Shown: positions 35,753-45,470 of the stretch, piece by piece
Numbering within the stretch: position 1 is the stretch's first letter
Layout: each line of letters opens with the position of its first letter
NCBI GenBank assembly: GCA_001770725.1
Contig: MERU01000004.1
Coordinates: 62,001 to 126,000, forward strand
Direction of reading: 5' to 3'
From: Burkholderiales bacterium RIFCSPHIGHO2_01_FULL_63_240
GTDB lineage: Bacteria > Pseudomonadota > Gammaproteobacteria > Burkholderiales > Burkholderiaceae_C
Length of the DNA: 64,000 nt
Notes under the pieces: model-generated
What the model was told of the DNA's origin: nothing
Seen by the model: the letters and a program-made list of their open reading frames with translations, nothing else
Databases searched by the model: none
Translations under genes and position numbers: made by a program

Positions 35753-37003
35753 TCAGACCGCTGAACGCATGGCTTCAGCCAGGCGGGAAGCGATCCTCTG
35801 ACGATCGTAAAGCGCCTGCGCAGACCGGAAGGCTCGCTCGCCGAGGGCTCTCGCTCGCGAAGGATCGGACACCAACGCCAGGCAAGCCTCTGCCAAGGCC
35901 GCCGGGTCATCGCGCAGCAAGATCTCCGATTCAGGCGCGAGCGCCAGCCCTTCTGCGCCAATCGTTGTGCTGACGATCGGCATGCCTCGCATGGCGGCCT
36001 CGATCAGCTTCACGCGGGTGCCTCCACCCGTCAGGATCGGGCAGACGACCACAGCGGCTTCGGCGTACACGGCATCCAGGTCATCCACGAACCCCATCAC
36101 CTTCACGCCAGGCGGCATCGGCGATGGCATCGGGATGGTGTCACCCGCAGAACCAACCAACCACAACTGAGCGTCCGGACGCGTCGCTTGCACACGGGGC
36201 CACACCTCGCGGACGAAAAACGCAGCCCCTTCGGCATTGGGTTCGTAGGAATAAATGCCCACCATCAGGAAGACCGGGGCCACGTCGGTTTTCTGATATC
36301 GCGATGGGCCAGCCGCAACGCCATTGGGCACCGTCATGACGCGCTCGGGCGGCACGCCAACCAGGCGGCTCAACAAGCGCGCGTCATCGTCAGCACAGAC
36401 AAGGGTTCGATGCGCACGACGAACCGCCCGAGATTCCATTTTCTTGATCGCCCAGATGCCTGCCTGCGTGATCCACTTCTCCCGCCCGGCAGGCAGCTGC
36501 GCCGCCCGACGGCGCGCCACGACGTGCTCGACATCGTCCATGTCGAAGAACGTGGGCGGCAAGTCCGCCTGCCCCGACAACAAGCTCATGCTGGGCAAGC
36601 GATGCGCCAGAACCAGCGCAGGTCGTTGCTTGAGCGCGTCCGTCACCGCAACGACCTGCCCCCCAGCCACGGCCGCACGGTATCCGATGGACAGCACGGG
36701 TGACAGGCACCCGAGCAACTGCTGGAGAAGGTAAGGCGTGCGGCGATCAGGCTGCGTGCGCAACAAGGCCTGCACCCTGGCTTCGATATGCCAGTGCGAA
36801 GCCAACTCTTGCTCGATGTGCGCAGACGTCGCCACGTCATCAGCGCACTCGGGTGGCCTTGCACAAACCACATCCAGGGCGAACCCGGCTTGGGCCGCCG
36901 CATCCAGCAACATGCGAAACCGCTGATAAATGCCGTGCCGGGTCTGGCCAAGGCGATCCAGCCGCAAGCCGGTGACGACAAGGCAGCGAGCGGCCTTGCT
37001 CAT
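35753..37003 (-). CDS. Glycosyltransferase (GT4-like, GT-B fold)
   Basis: This 416-residue enzyme has the N-terminal start CLVVTGLRLDRLGQTRHGIY, a membrane-edge central part with PPTFFDMDDVEHVVARRRAA, and a C-terminal GT1/GT4 donor domain (FLMVGIYSYEPNAEGAAFFV, VVVCPILTGGGTRVKLIEAA, MPIVSTTIGAEGL). The last segments match the Glycos_transf_1-type sugar transferases of XrtA-linked EPS loci. ATG 37003 overlaps the TGA of the upstream GT2 gene as ATGA, indicating translational coupling. The frame upstream of it has no homology. Confidence 0.83.
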   Translation of the reverse strand: MSKAARCLVVTGLRLDRLGQTRHGIYQRFRMLLDAAAQAGFALDVVCARPPECADDVATSAHIEQELASHWHIEARVQALLRTQPDRRTPYLLQQLLGCLSPVLSIGYRAAVAGGQVVAVTDALKQRPALVLAHRLPSMSLLSGQADLPPTFFDMDDVEHVVARRRAAQLPAGREKWITQAGIWAIKKMESRAVRRAHRTLVCADDDARLLSRLVGVPPERVMTVPNGVAAGPSRYQKTDVAPVFLMVGIYSYEPNAEGAAFFVREVWPRVQATRPDAQLWLVGSAGDTIPMPSPMPPGVKVMGFVDDLDAVYAEAAVVVCPILTGGGTRVKLIEAAMRGMPIVSTTIGAEGLALAPESEILLRDDPAALAEACLALVSDPSRARALGERAFRSAQALYDRQRIASRLAEAMRSAV

Positions 37004-37932
37004 GCCAAGCGCCCCACAGCACGGCGCAGGCCGCGAGTCCAGGCCAGCGGAACCAGGGCCCGCAGCAGGAAGGCCAAGGTTTCCTGGTTGAACCTCAGTC
37101 GGACCGCGCGCCATGCTTCCAAGATGGCTTGCCCCTGACGATCGCTGCGCAGCAAGGCACGTGCATGCCTGAGGCGGATGTCGGCGAACGTGTCGGCCAG
37201 CAGGCGAGGATGGTCCGTGGCATAGGTTGGATGGCGATGCAAAAAGGCCGCGTACACACCCAGGATCTGCTCATAACCCGCCACGCTGTCACTGCTGAGG
37301 CTGCCTTCGACCACCCGAACGTGCACTGCATCGAACATCAATCGAACGTACCCCCGCCGCCCATGGAGCAGGCGCAAGTAAAGGTCGATGTCTTCCGCCC
37401 GACGCAAGGATTCGTTGAAGCCACCGACATCCAGAAAGACCTGGCGGCGCATGAACACGCTTGACATGCCGAGATACGGATGTCGAAACACGGCCTCGAA
37501 GCTCTCCTCGAGCCGATGTGGCGGGATGCCTTGCGGCCAGTCATGTCGCTGCGCCAGCGCCACGTGATCGATCTGCTGAACGCTGTTGGACAGCACCATC
37601 AGCGCCCAGGGATGAAGGCGAGCCAGCGCCAGGCAGCTCGACAGCATCTGCGGATGCCACAAGTCATCCGAATCGACAAAGCCCACCCACTCACCCTGTG
37701 CCGCGCGAACACCGGCATTGCGGGCCGCTGCCACGCCCGCATTGGTTTGGTCGATCACCTTGACCGAAGGATAACGAGCCACGACCCCCAAGGTGTCGTC
37801 CGTGGAGCCATCGTTGACCACGATGACCTCGACATCCGGCAAGTCCTGCGCCAGCACGTGTTCAATCGTTTCACCGATGAATCGGGCGCTGTTGTATGCA
37901 GGGATCACGACGCTGACGACTGGCACACCCAC
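37000..37932 (-). CDS. Glycosyltransferase family 2 protein
   Basis: This 310-residue GT-A enzyme has the nucleotide-sugar motif VVIPAYNSARFIGETIEHVL, then VIVVNDGSTDDTL, NAGVAAARNAGVRAA and the metal-binding DSDD (VGFVDSDDLWHP). It is probably a cytosolic or membrane-associated transferase of the EPS pathway. Two in-frame GTG starts exist, 37932 and 37926. The GAGGGG site is better spaced for 37926, so the true start may be six bases inside. It sits third in a minus-strand run rraA, GT, GT2, GT4, with 3- to 7-bp gaps or overlaps. Confidence 0.88.
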   Translation of the reverse strand: MGVPVVSVVIPAYNSARFIGETIEHVLAQDLPDVEVIVVNDGSTDDTLGVVARYPSVKVIDQTNAGVAAARNAGVRAAQGEWVGFVDSDDLWHPQMLSSCLALARLHPWALMVLSNSVQQIDHVALAQRHDWPQGIPPHRLEESFEAVFRHPYLGMSSVFMRRQVFLDVGGFNESLRRAEDIDLYLRLLHGRRGYVRLMFDAVHVRVVEGSLSSDSVAGYEQILGVYAAFLHRHPTYATDHPRLLADTFADIRLRHARALLRSDRQGQAILEAWRAVRLRFNQETLAFLLRALVPLAWTRGLRRAVGRLA

Positions 37933-37935
37933 CCC

Positions 37936-39012
37936 TCAGGACAAGGATTCCAGGAAAGACACCAAGGCAGGGCCATGGCGCTCTGCGGCGAACCGCTCCC
38001 GGCAGGCCCAGGCTCGGGCTCGCATTTCGGCAACCCTGGAGCGATCTCGCAGCATGGACATCAGATGGGCCCCGCTGTCGAAGGAATACACAGGATGATC
38101 CGACCCGAGGTATTGGCGGGAGCCACTGTAGCCCTTGGCTGGCAAAGCCACCGGCACACCTGCCGCCACACTGGAGATCAGCCGATCGGGGACCGTGAGC
38201 TCAAAACGGGTGGCGTCCTCGCAGGCACTCAGGTTGTAGGCGATCAGGCTGGCGTCATGCGACGCCATCTTGCGGATCAACTCAGGCTGGGACAGGGGTG
38301 AGAACGGCTTGCGCAGTGGGTGCCCATCCGTCGTCTCGGGCGAGGTGGCGTGATGCAGCTCAACGCCAGCTTGCAGCATCTCCAGCATCAACGGTCGCAG
38401 GTCATCGGCTGCGTGGATCGTCCTGGACGACAGGTCCGTGCGCCCGATGAAAATCAGGTTGGGATCGGCCCGCCCTTGTGGCTGCGCCTCTGCGGACTGG
38501 AAAGCGCCCGTCCAGCAAGGTGGCAGCACCATCGCTGGCAGCCTGGCGTCGATGAGCCCGGCTTTGAGAAAGTGATCGCGCATGGCGACATCGGGAAAGA
38601 GCACGCCATCGAGCACCGAGCAAGCGCGCTTCATCATCCAGTTCTGACGGGCCACCCCCATGGCGTCGAGCGCAACGGGGTAGCACAGCACCATCAGCAC
38701 CAGTTTGAGGCCGGGCATGCGCCGCTTGATGCCAATCAGGTCAGCCAGGGGCTCCGTGCCCCAATAAGCCACCAGGGTGTCCGCGGAAGACGCCGACACG
38801 GCCTGCTCCACACCACGCAGGTAAGCAGGCAGGAAAGTGCCGGTGAAGCGCCCGACTCGCTGCAACGATCGGCTCCAGCCGCCCGCCCCCTGAGAGGACA
38901 TCCAGCTGCCAGAGTCAGGCACCCAACTCGTGGGCCTGCGGCCCTGAATCATCACCTCCAAAGAGGTGCGGTGGTCGATGTCAGGGCCCAGCAGAGCGAT
39001 GCCACGCGCCAT
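37936..39012 (-). CDS. Glycosyltransferase-like protein
   Basis: This 358-residue protein resembles GT-B transferases in its C-terminal half (NLIFIGRTDLSSRTIHAADDL, then DRLISSVAAGVPVALPAKGY), where the usual donor-site Glu pair is poorly conserved. The N-terminal half (MARGIALLGPDIDHRTSLEVM) is divergent and contains AYWGTEPLADLIGIKRRMPG. I am confident only of the superfamily. It lies 7 bp after rraA and 3 bp before the GT2 start, so it is surely co-transcribed with them. Confidence 0.7.
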   Translation of the reverse strand: MARGIALLGPDIDHRTSLEVMIQGRRPTSWVPDSGSWMSSQGAGGWSRSLQRVGRFTGTFLPAYLRGVEQAVSASSADTLVAYWGTEPLADLIGIKRRMPGLKLVLMVLCYPVALDAMGVARQNWMMKRACSVLDGVLFPDVAMRDHFLKAGLIDARLPAMVLPPCWTGAFQSAEAQPQGRADPNLIFIGRTDLSSRTIHAADDLRPLMLEMLQAGVELHHATSPETTDGHPLRKPFSPLSQPELIRKMASHDASLIAYNLSACEDATRFELTVPDRLISSVAAGVPVALPAKGYSGSRQYLGSDHPVYSFDSGAHLMSMLRDRSRVAEMRARAWACRERFAAERHGPALVSFLESLS

Positions 39013-39019
39013 GAAAACC

Positions 39020-39514
39020 TCAGGCTTGTGCCGTCATCACAACGACGCCATCGGCATCGGCATAGAGCATGTCTCCGGGCCACACGGGCACGCCCTGGAT
39101 GGTGACCATGACGTCGGTCTGCCCCTGTTGGCGCTTCTCGGTCGGCATGGGCATGCAGCCCAGCGCGCGGATGCCGACATCGCATTCGGCCAGTTCGGCC
39201 ACGTCGCGCACGCAACCATCGATCAGCACACCCGCCCAGCCATTGCGTTCGGCCGCCTTGCCCAGGTTGCCCCCCAGCAGGGCCTTGCGGGTGGAAGCGC
39301 CGCCGTCGACCACCAGCACACGCCCCTCACCGGGCGAATCGACCATCGCCTTGACGAAGGTGTTGTCCTCGTGGCATTTGACCGTCACCACGCGACCGCT
39401 GAAAACCTTGCGCCCGCCAAAATCACGGAAGACCGGAGGCAGGACGCGGAATGTGCCATCCGCGTTGTTTTTGTGTTCATCGCACAAGTCGCAGGTGGAG
39501 AAGGTCTGGCTCAT
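39020..39514 (-). CDS. rraA: RraA family protein
   Basis: This 164-residue protein belongs to the RraA/HMG-CHA aldolase-like family. Conserved segments include TCDLCDEH at the N-terminus, VVDGGASTRKALLGGNLGKAA, GWAGVLIDGCVRDVAEL and the ending YADADGVVVM. In E. coli RraA inhibits RNase E. Related proteins are 4-hydroxy-4-methyl-2-oxoglutarate aldolases, with the GCVRD motif shared by both groups, so the function is not certain. It heads a minus-strand run of three glycosyltransferase genes, only 7 bp from the first. That would tie EPS gene expression to its promoter. Confidence 0.88.
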   Translation of the reverse strand: MSQTFSTCDLCDEHKNNADGTFRVLPPVFRDFGGRKVFSGRVVTVKCHEDNTFVKAMVDSPGEGRVLVVDGGASTRKALLGGNLGKAAERNGWAGVLIDGCVRDVAELAECDVGIRALGCMPMPTEKRQQGQTDVMVTIQGVPVWPGDMLYADADGVVVMTAQA

Positions 39515-39629
39515 GTGGCCCCTCGCGTGGAAATGACAGATTTATGCGCCATTATCGGGCCACTCATCCCTCCCAGAACACCGACTTGCGCCCCCGAAGC
39601 AAAGGGGCCTTGGTCGCCCCGCGCCTGCC

Positions 39630-40799
39630 ATGACACGCATCGCCCTCGTCACGCCCATGCTGCCCGTGCCCCACGACATGACGCGCGGGCGCTACATCCA
39701 CGAAACCGGCCGCTCGCTGTCGCGCATGGCGGAGGTGAAGGTTTTTTTTCAACAGGCCCGCTACCCAAGGCTGCCACTGATCGCCCCGCGCAGTTTCATC
39801 GATGGCACCGTGGGCAGCGACCACCAGGTCGATGGGCTTGAGCTGGAAACCTTCACCTACCCGGTCCTGCCGGTCGTGTCCCGGGCCATCAATGGCCACG
39901 TGAGCGGGCACCTGTTGCTGCCACGCGTGAAGGCGTTCAAGCCTGACATCGTCCTGGCCTACTGGGTCTACCCCGATGGCTACGCAGCGGTTCGCGTGGC
40001 CCGTCAGCTCGGGGTGCCGGCCGTCGTGGGCGCGCTGGGTTCGGACATCCACGTGCGCAGCGGCATCAACGACTTCATGACCCGCAAGACCATCCGCGAA
40101 GCCGATGCACTGCTGACGGTCAGCGAAGCCATGCGTCAGACGGCCATCCGCGAATTCGACGCCCCCGCGGACAAGGTCCACACCATCGTCAACGGCTTCA
40201 ACACCTCCGTCTTCCATCCTCGCGACCAGCAGACCATGCGACAGCAGCTCGGCATGGATGCGGACGAGTCGTCCATCGTGTACGTGGGTCGCTTCGTCGA
40301 GGCCAAGGGCTTGCGCGAGTTGCTGACGGCCTTCACGGCGCTGCGGCAGACTCGCCCCAAGCTCAAGCTCAACCTCGTGGGCGACGGCGTGATGAAGGCA
40401 GAGCTGCTGGAGTTGATCCGTCAGTCCAACCTCGGCGATGCGGTCCGGGTGCCGGGGGGCATGGAGCCACAGAAGGTGGCGGAGTGGATCTGTGCCAGCG
40501 ATGTGCTGACCTTGCCCAGCTGGTCAGAGGGCTACCCCAACGTCGTGGTGGAGGGCGCGGCGTGCGGACGGCCCGTGGTGGCCACGGACGTGGGCGGCAC
40601 GCGGGAAATCATCGATGAGCACAATGGCATCCTGATCCCGCCACGAGACCCACTGGCCTTGCAGCAGGCGCTGGAGCACGCACTGGATCGCGCCTGGGAC
40701 CACCAGGCCATCGCGGCGCGCATGCAACGCACCTGGGACGACGTGGCTGTCGAGACGCTGCAGGTTTGCGAGGACCTGCTGAGGCACCGCCAAAGGTGA
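39630..40799 (+). CDS. Glycosyltransferase family 4 protein
   Basis: This 389-residue GT-B enzyme starts MTRIALVTPMLPVPHDMTRG and has GALGSDIHVR in the acceptor domain. The donor domain shows IVYVGRFVEAKGLRELLTAF, LVGDGVMKAELLELI and the catalytic-type E-x7-E segment (SWSEGYPNVVVEGAACGRPVV). This fits the GT4 family, which includes retaining mannosyl-, galactosyl- and glucosyltransferases; the exact donor is unknown. It is a single plus-strand gene, divergent from rraA and convergent (7 bp) with the next glycosyltransferase. Confidence 0.88.
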   Translation: MTRIALVTPMLPVPHDMTRGRYIHETGRSLSRMAEVKVFFQQARYPRLPLIAPRSFIDGTVGSDHQVDGLELETFTYPVLPVVSRAINGHVSGHLLLPRVKAFKPDIVLAYWVYPDGYAAVRVARQLGVPAVVGALGSDIHVRSGINDFMTRKTIREADALLTVSEAMRQTAIREFDAPADKVHTIVNGFNTSVFHPRDQQTMRQQLGMDADESSIVYVGRFVEAKGLRELLTAFTALRQTRPKLKLNLVGDGVMKAELLELIRQSNLGDAVRVPGGMEPQKVAEWICASDVLTLPSWSEGYPNVVVEGAACGRPVVATDVGGTREIIDEHNGILIPPRDPLALQQALEHALDRAWDHQAIAARMQRTWDDVAVETLQVCEDLLRHRQR

Positions 40800-40806
40800 G
40801 CCCTGA

Positions 40807-42009
40807 TCAGGGCCTGTCAGCGACCTCGGCCACGAAGTCCTGCAACTGCAGGATGTTGTGGCGCCACTGGCGATGCTCGGTGATGTAGGTGCGGGCAGCG
40901 CTCCCCACCTGGCGCAGGGTGGCCTCGTCACGGCTGCGCGCCAGCACCTGGGAGACGGCCTCATCCAGGTTGCCGGCCTGGAACATCCAGCCGGTTTCTC
41001 CCGGGCGCAGCACCTCGCGGATCGGCAGGAAGTCCGGAGCGATGGGTGGCACGCCGCAGGCCATGAACTCGAACAGCTTGACCGGCGATGTGTAGTCTCC
41101 CGCACTCGGCAGGATGGCCATGTCCATGGCGGCCAGCAATCCGGGCACCTGGTCGTGTGGCACACGTCCCACGAGGATGACCTGCTCCTGCAACCCCTTG
41201 TCGGCCACGAAAGCCTTGACCTCGTCGAACTTGGCGCCATCACCCACGAGCAACAGCTTCAGGTGCGGAGCCGCTGCCAACCGGTCGGCGATGCGGTAGA
41301 CGAACTGGTCGATGGCGTGCCACGGGACAAAGGCGCCCAGGTAACCGCAAACCACATGACCCTCAAGCCCCCACTTGCGCCGCGCCTCATCGCGCTGCGA
41401 CTGGGTGAAGGTGAACTGGGCGATGTTGGCCGCATTGGGCGAGACGATGGTCGGTGCGATGTGCCCATGGACCTCGATGGCGCGATCACGGAACACCGAG
41501 GACACGAACACCAACCCGTTCGCACGCCGGAACACCCAGCGCTCGATCACCATCGCCAGCGACTTGAAGAAGAGCGGACGCACGCGCTCGACCGCGGCGG
41601 AGTCGTTGACTTCGAGGATGACGGGAAGCTTTCTCCAGCGAGCCAGCAACACCGTCACGAAGAGATAGAGCGAGTAACGCTCGTAGATGAAATCCAGCCC
41701 GGGGTTGCTGCGGAAATAGCGCCACAGCCGCCAACCTGCCATGCCGTTGTAAGCCAGCTCGGCCAACTCGAATGCAGGCTCGGGCAGGCGAGACACCCAC
41801 TTCATCATCCAGGTGGCCTGAGATGTCGGCGACATGGCCTTGGGGGTGGAGTAAGGATCCGCTCCCGGCAGCGAAATGATGTCGACCGTCACCCCGTCAG
41901 CGCGCATGGCGTCCGTGATCCCACGGATGTGGACGCCCTCGACCGCCTTCCCCTGGGTTCGGTGGTGATACAGCATGTGCCGGATCCGGCGGTTGTTCTT
42001 CTCAGTCAA
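40807..42009 (-). CDS. Glycosyltransferase family 4 protein (TTG start)
   Basis: This ~400-residue GT-B enzyme has the N-terminal strand MLYHHRTQGKAVEGVHIRGI and the donor domain with VCGYLGAFVPWHAIDQFV, LLVGDGAKFDEV and LPSAGDYTSPVKLFEFMACG. TTG 42009 has GAGAGG six bases upstream and keeps the residues before the first beta strand. ATG 41976 is an alternative that would cut into it. The frame continues to 42108 without homology. It converges with one GT4 gene and diverges from another with a 35-bp gap. Confidence 0.85.
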   Translation of the reverse strand: MTEKNNRRIRHMLYHHRTQGKAVEGVHIRGITDAMRADGVTVDIISLPGADPYSTPKAMSPTSQATWMMKWVSRLPEPAFELAELAYNGMAGWRLWRYFRSNPGLDFIYERYSLYLFVTVLLARWRKLPVILEVNDSAAVERVRPLFFKSLAMVIERWVFRRANGLVFVSSVFRDRAIEVHGHIAPTIVSPNAANIAQFTFTQSQRDEARRKWGLEGHVVCGYLGAFVPWHAIDQFVYRIADRLAAAPHLKLLLVGDGAKFDEVKAFVADKGLQEQVILVGRVPHDQVPGLLAAMDMAILPSAGDYTSPVKLFEFMACGVPPIAPDFLPIREVLRPGETGWMFQAGNLDEAVSQVLARSRDEATLRQVGSAARTYITEHRQWRHNILQLQDFVAEVADRP

Positions 42010-42044
42010 GACAAGCCTCTCTCGAGCCAGTGTAGCATCGGGCC

Positions 42045-43187
42045 ATGTCCAGCCATCCCCCCGTTTCCAGGCCCCATCCCCTGCGCATCGTGCACGTGGT
42101 CGACTCACTTGAAGTGGGCGGGCTGGAGAGGGTCACCGCAGACCTGGCCATGGCCCAGCACCAGGCCGGCCACCGCGTGACGGTGTTCAGCCTGTTCACC
42201 ACGGACGGGCTCAAGGCAGAACTTCAACAGGCCGGCATCGAAGTCATCGAGGGGCACAAAAGGGCATCACTGGACCGCGGCGCGCTGTCTCTCTTGCGCC
42301 GCACCCTGCGCCAACAACGCGCGCACATCGTGCACGCTCACAACTTCGTGCCCAATTACCACGCCGCGCTGGCCGGGCTGGGCCTGTCCGCCCGCCAGGT
42401 CTGCACCCTGCACGACATGGGCTCGCGACTGGTCAATCCGCGACTGCGCCGACTCTTCAAGCTGTCGCTGCTGCGCACGCACCAGGTGGCGATGGTCGGC
42501 TCTCAAGTGCATCGGCAGCACACGGGCTCGGGCCTGGTGCCGTCGGCCCGCGCCCACGTGGTGCTCAACGGGATACCTGTGGAGCGGTTCGAAGGCTCGG
42601 CACAGGCCCGCTCCAAGGCGCGAGCCGAGCTGGGACTGGGCAGCGACGACCTCGTGATCGGCTGTGTGGGCCGGCTGGTGCCGCTCAAGAACCACCACCG
42701 GATGATCGAGGTCATGCCACGCCTGTTGGCCCGCCACCCCGACTTGCGACTGCTCATCATCGGGGACGGCGAACGGGCCACGGCACTGCGGGAGCTGGTG
42801 GATGGGATGCAACTGGGCAAGCGGGTGATCCTCGCAGGTCAGCGCCAGAATGTGGGCACCCTGCTGCCGGCGCTCGACATCTTCGCCCTGCCCTCGCAGA
42901 CAGAAGGCCTGTCCATCGCCCTGCTGGAAGCCTGCGCAACCGGGTTGGCCGTGGTGGCCACTCAAGTGGGCGGAAACGTCGAAATCATCCACGACAACCA
43001 GACGGGTCTGCTGATTCCTGCGGACGACAACGATGCCCTGTTCTGTGCGCTGGATCGCCTGGCCTCGGACGCTGGCTTGCGCCGGGAGTTGGGCCACCGA
43101 GCCAGCACATGGGTTCGCGACAACGCATCTGTCCAAGCCCTCATGAAGGCCTATGAACACGTCTACCAGGCGGCACTTCCTGGCTGA
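42045..43187 (+). CDS. Glycosyltransferase family 4 protein
   Basis: This 380-residue GT-B enzyme begins with IVHVVDSLEVGGLERVTADL and has HAHNFVPNYHAALAGL and CTLHDMG in the acceptor domain. The donor domain has GCVGRLVPLKNHHRMIEVM, LLIIGDGERATALRELV and PSQTEGLSIALLEACATGLA with the E-x7-E motif. It resembles the second glycosyltransferase often found in XrtA-associated EPS loci, though not strongly enough to name. It ends 12 bp from the convergent epimerase gene. Confidence 0.88.
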   Translation: MSSHPPVSRPHPLRIVHVVDSLEVGGLERVTADLAMAQHQAGHRVTVFSLFTTDGLKAELQQAGIEVIEGHKRASLDRGALSLLRRTLRQQRAHIVHAHNFVPNYHAALAGLGLSARQVCTLHDMGSRLVNPRLRRLFKLSLLRTHQVAMVGSQVHRQHTGSGLVPSARAHVVLNGIPVERFEGSAQARSKARAELGLGSDDLVIGCVGRLVPLKNHHRMIEVMPRLLARHPDLRLLIIGDGERATALRELVDGMQLGKRVILAGQRQNVGTLLPALDIFALPSQTEGLSIALLEACATGLAVVATQVGGNVEIIHDNQTGLLIPADDNDALFCALDRLASDAGLRRELGHRASTWVRDNASVQALMKAYEHVYQAALPG

Positions 43188-43199
43188 CATGGCCGCGCA

Positions 43200-44213
43200 T
43201 CACCCCTTCTTCAGCGCCTCGCGAAAGAAGGCAAACGCGCGAGCCATGCCCTCACGGGTCGACACCCGAGGCGTCCAGCCCAGGGCCTTGAGTGCAGCAT
43301 TGCTGTAGCGCAACGGCTGGTACATCGACTTGACCACATAGGGCGTGAACAGCGCGGGCAGTTGGCCTTTGGAGCGCCGGTGGTACCAGACGATCAGGCG
43401 GGATGCGAGCATGAACAGTGGGTACGGCAGTGGAATGCAACGCAGGCGCTCGACTTCACGGCTGTAGGCTTTCAAGTAGGCGCGACAGGTGGGCAGGTCG
43501 TCATCGACCACGCTGAACACGCTCCCGGCCTGTGCCTTGAGCGCGGCCATCGCCGCGGCATCAGCGCAGTTGTCCACGTAGGTCAAAGGCAGGATGGCCG
43601 GACCACCGAGCGAGACAAACAGCCCCATGGCCTTCAGCCCGACACGAGAGGACAGCGCTCCGCCGCCCGGCCCGTAGATGACCCCAGGCCGCAGCACCAC
43701 CCCTTCAAAGCCATGGCGCTGCCTGAACTCGTTGAAAAGGTGCTCCTGGCGAGTTTTCGCATAGCCATAGGCCCCGCGCTCCACGCCCACAGGCTCAATG
43801 GGCACCCGCTCGTCCAGGACATCACCACGGCCCAGGTCGGCCGCCTTGTAAACGGAAAACGAGCTGATCAGGACGATGCGCTTGACCTGGGCTTCGCAGG
43901 CTGCTTCCAGGAGGTTGCGCGACGTCAGCACGGTGTTGGCGAACATGTCGGCGGCCGCGCCCTTCATGCCTGCCGCGGCATGGATGACACAATCGACGCC
44001 CGAAACCAGGGGTTGCAGCTGCCCCCTCGACAGCAGGTTGGCCTGAACCACCTCGATTTCGGCATCGGGCGACAGCCCTCGCCATCGCTGCATCAGCGAT
44101 GCCGGGACGGTGCGCCGCACGTGCACGCGCACGGACTTCACGCCCAGCCCGAGCAGGCTGTCGACGATGCGACTGCCCAGGAAGCCTCCGGCTCCAGTGA
44201 CGAGGACCTTCAT
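43200..44213 (-). CDS. NAD-dependent epimerase/dehydratase (extended SDR)
   Basis: This 337-residue extended short-chain dehydrogenase is likely to modify a nucleotide sugar. The Rossmann motif VTGAGGFLGSRIVDSLL lies at the N-terminus. The active-site region has SSFSVYKA with YGYAKTRQEHLF, giving the Y-x3-K pair, and RPGVIYGPGG follows. The reaction (epimerase, reductase or dehydratase) cannot be fixed from sequence. Its ATG overlaps the TGA of the upstream oxidoreductase gene as ATGA, so the two proteins are made together. Confidence 0.87.
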   Translation of the reverse strand: MKVLVTGAGGFLGSRIVDSLLGLGVKSVRVHVRRTVPASLMQRWRGLSPDAEIEVVQANLLSRGQLQPLVSGVDCVIHAAAGMKGAAADMFANTVLTSRNLLEAACEAQVKRIVLISSFSVYKAADLGRGDVLDERVPIEPVGVERGAYGYAKTRQEHLFNEFRQRHGFEGVVLRPGVIYGPGGGALSSRVGLKAMGLFVSLGGPAILPLTYVDNCADAAAMAALKAQAGSVFSVVDDDLPTCRAYLKAYSREVERLRCIPLPYPLFMLASRLIVWYHRRSKGQLPALFTPYVVKSMYQPLRYSNAALKALGWTPRVSTREGMARAFAFFREALKKG

Positions 44214-45280
44214 GCCTGCCCCCTCATGCCCACGACCAGGGTGTCGATCAGGCGGCAGACCCTCAAGATGTGCTCCGGCGGGATCGGGTCGGCACCACGG
44301 TCTTCAACGGCGTCATAAAAGCGGTTCAGGAGCACGCGCATGCACTGAAAGTAATGGTATTCGTGGCGACGGAAGAGCCCGACATTGCGCCAGCCGTTGC
44401 GCCAGAACTGGCGCGCCTGCACGAAAGCCGGGAACAGCCGACCGATCGATGCCGGCTGGGACCAGCTGGCGCTGTGCACCAACGTCCGGGTTGTGTAGTC
44501 GAGTTCGACCGAATCTCGGGTGCCAACAACCCGAAGCGTGTGCGCCACCGGCTTGCCGTGCGCACTGATGTAGCCCGTGACCGTCAGCTTGTCACTGCGC
44601 AGCATGAATCGCAACTCGTCATGCAATTCGTCCAGCACAGGATCGCCAGATGGCTCGCGACGGCGAAACGACAGGACCTGCGCCTGGACATCGTCACCCA
44701 CATGGGCCATGACTTTGGCGAGGACGTGGTCCAGCACATTGTGAAAAAGCTTGCCCGGCAGGCGGTGGACCCAGTGATTCGGGTCCGACATCACGGCCAG
44801 GCCATAGTCACCGGCCAGGTTGTAGCCGTAGTGGGTGTCGAGGTGCACGATGTCACCCAGCGCCCCTTTGGACAACAAACGCTCCAGCTCCAGACCGGGC
44901 GGCTCGTAGTTGTAGAGGTAGTTCACGCTGACGCGCTTGCCAACTCGCGCGGCGCAATCGGTGATGCAGCGCGCATCGGCCTCGGTCAGGGCGAAAGGCT
45001 TTTCAACGAAGACATGGCAGCCGGCTTCCAGCGCCAGCGTTGCCAGGAAGACATGCGAATCGGGCGGCGTGGCGATGTGCACCACGTCAGGACGCACCTC
45101 GGCCAGCATCTCGCGCATGTCCGTGTAGCGACCGGGCACGTTCATGCGAACGGCCAACTGCTCCACCATGAGGGGCTCCAGGTCGCACACAGCCACCACC
45201 TCACCGCGGCCCGTGGCACGAATCTGTTCCACGTGACCATCTGCGATCTTGCCGCAACCCACCACTGCAATCTTCAGCAC
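44210..45280 (-). CDS. Gfo/Idh/MocA family oxidoreductase
   Basis: This 356-residue NAD(P)-dependent sugar oxidoreductase has the GxGxxG motif IAVVGCGKIADGHVEQI at its start, VVHIATPPDSHVF, and the family hallmark EKPFALT at ~100. The C-terminal beta-sheet domain follows. It probably oxidises or reduces a UDP- or GDP-sugar for the EPS. The downstream epimerase/dehydratase gene is translationally coupled through an ATGA overlap, so the two may act in series on one nucleotide sugar. Confidence 0.9.
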   Translation of the reverse strand: MLKIAVVGCGKIADGHVEQIRATGRGEVVAVCDLEPLMVEQLAVRMNVPGRYTDMREMLAEVRPDVVHIATPPDSHVFLATLALEAGCHVFVEKPFALTEADARCITDCAARVGKRVSVNYLYNYEPPGLELERLLSKGALGDIVHLDTHYGYNLAGDYGLAVMSDPNHWVHRLPGKLFHNVLDHVLAKVMAHVGDDVQAQVLSFRRREPSGDPVLDELHDELRFMLRSDKLTVTGYISAHGKPVAHTLRVVGTRDSVELDYTTRTLVHSASWSQPASIGRLFPAFVQARQFWRNGWRNVGLFRRHEYHYFQCMRVLLNRFYDAVEDRGADPIPPEHILRVCRLIDTLVVGMRGQA

Positions 45281-45470
45281 AACTCCCCCGGATGTGATGC
45301 GACGCCCGGCTCAGGAATCACCAGGTCAGCGCAGGCGCGACGATAGCGTCAGGCAGCAAACCAGGCAGCCCCCAGGTCCGGTGTTTCCTTGAAAACAGAC
45401 GCATGGAAGGTCCGGCACGGCCTAACATACCCGCTTCAAGACAAGGCGATCCTGCCACCTCTGCATCGAC

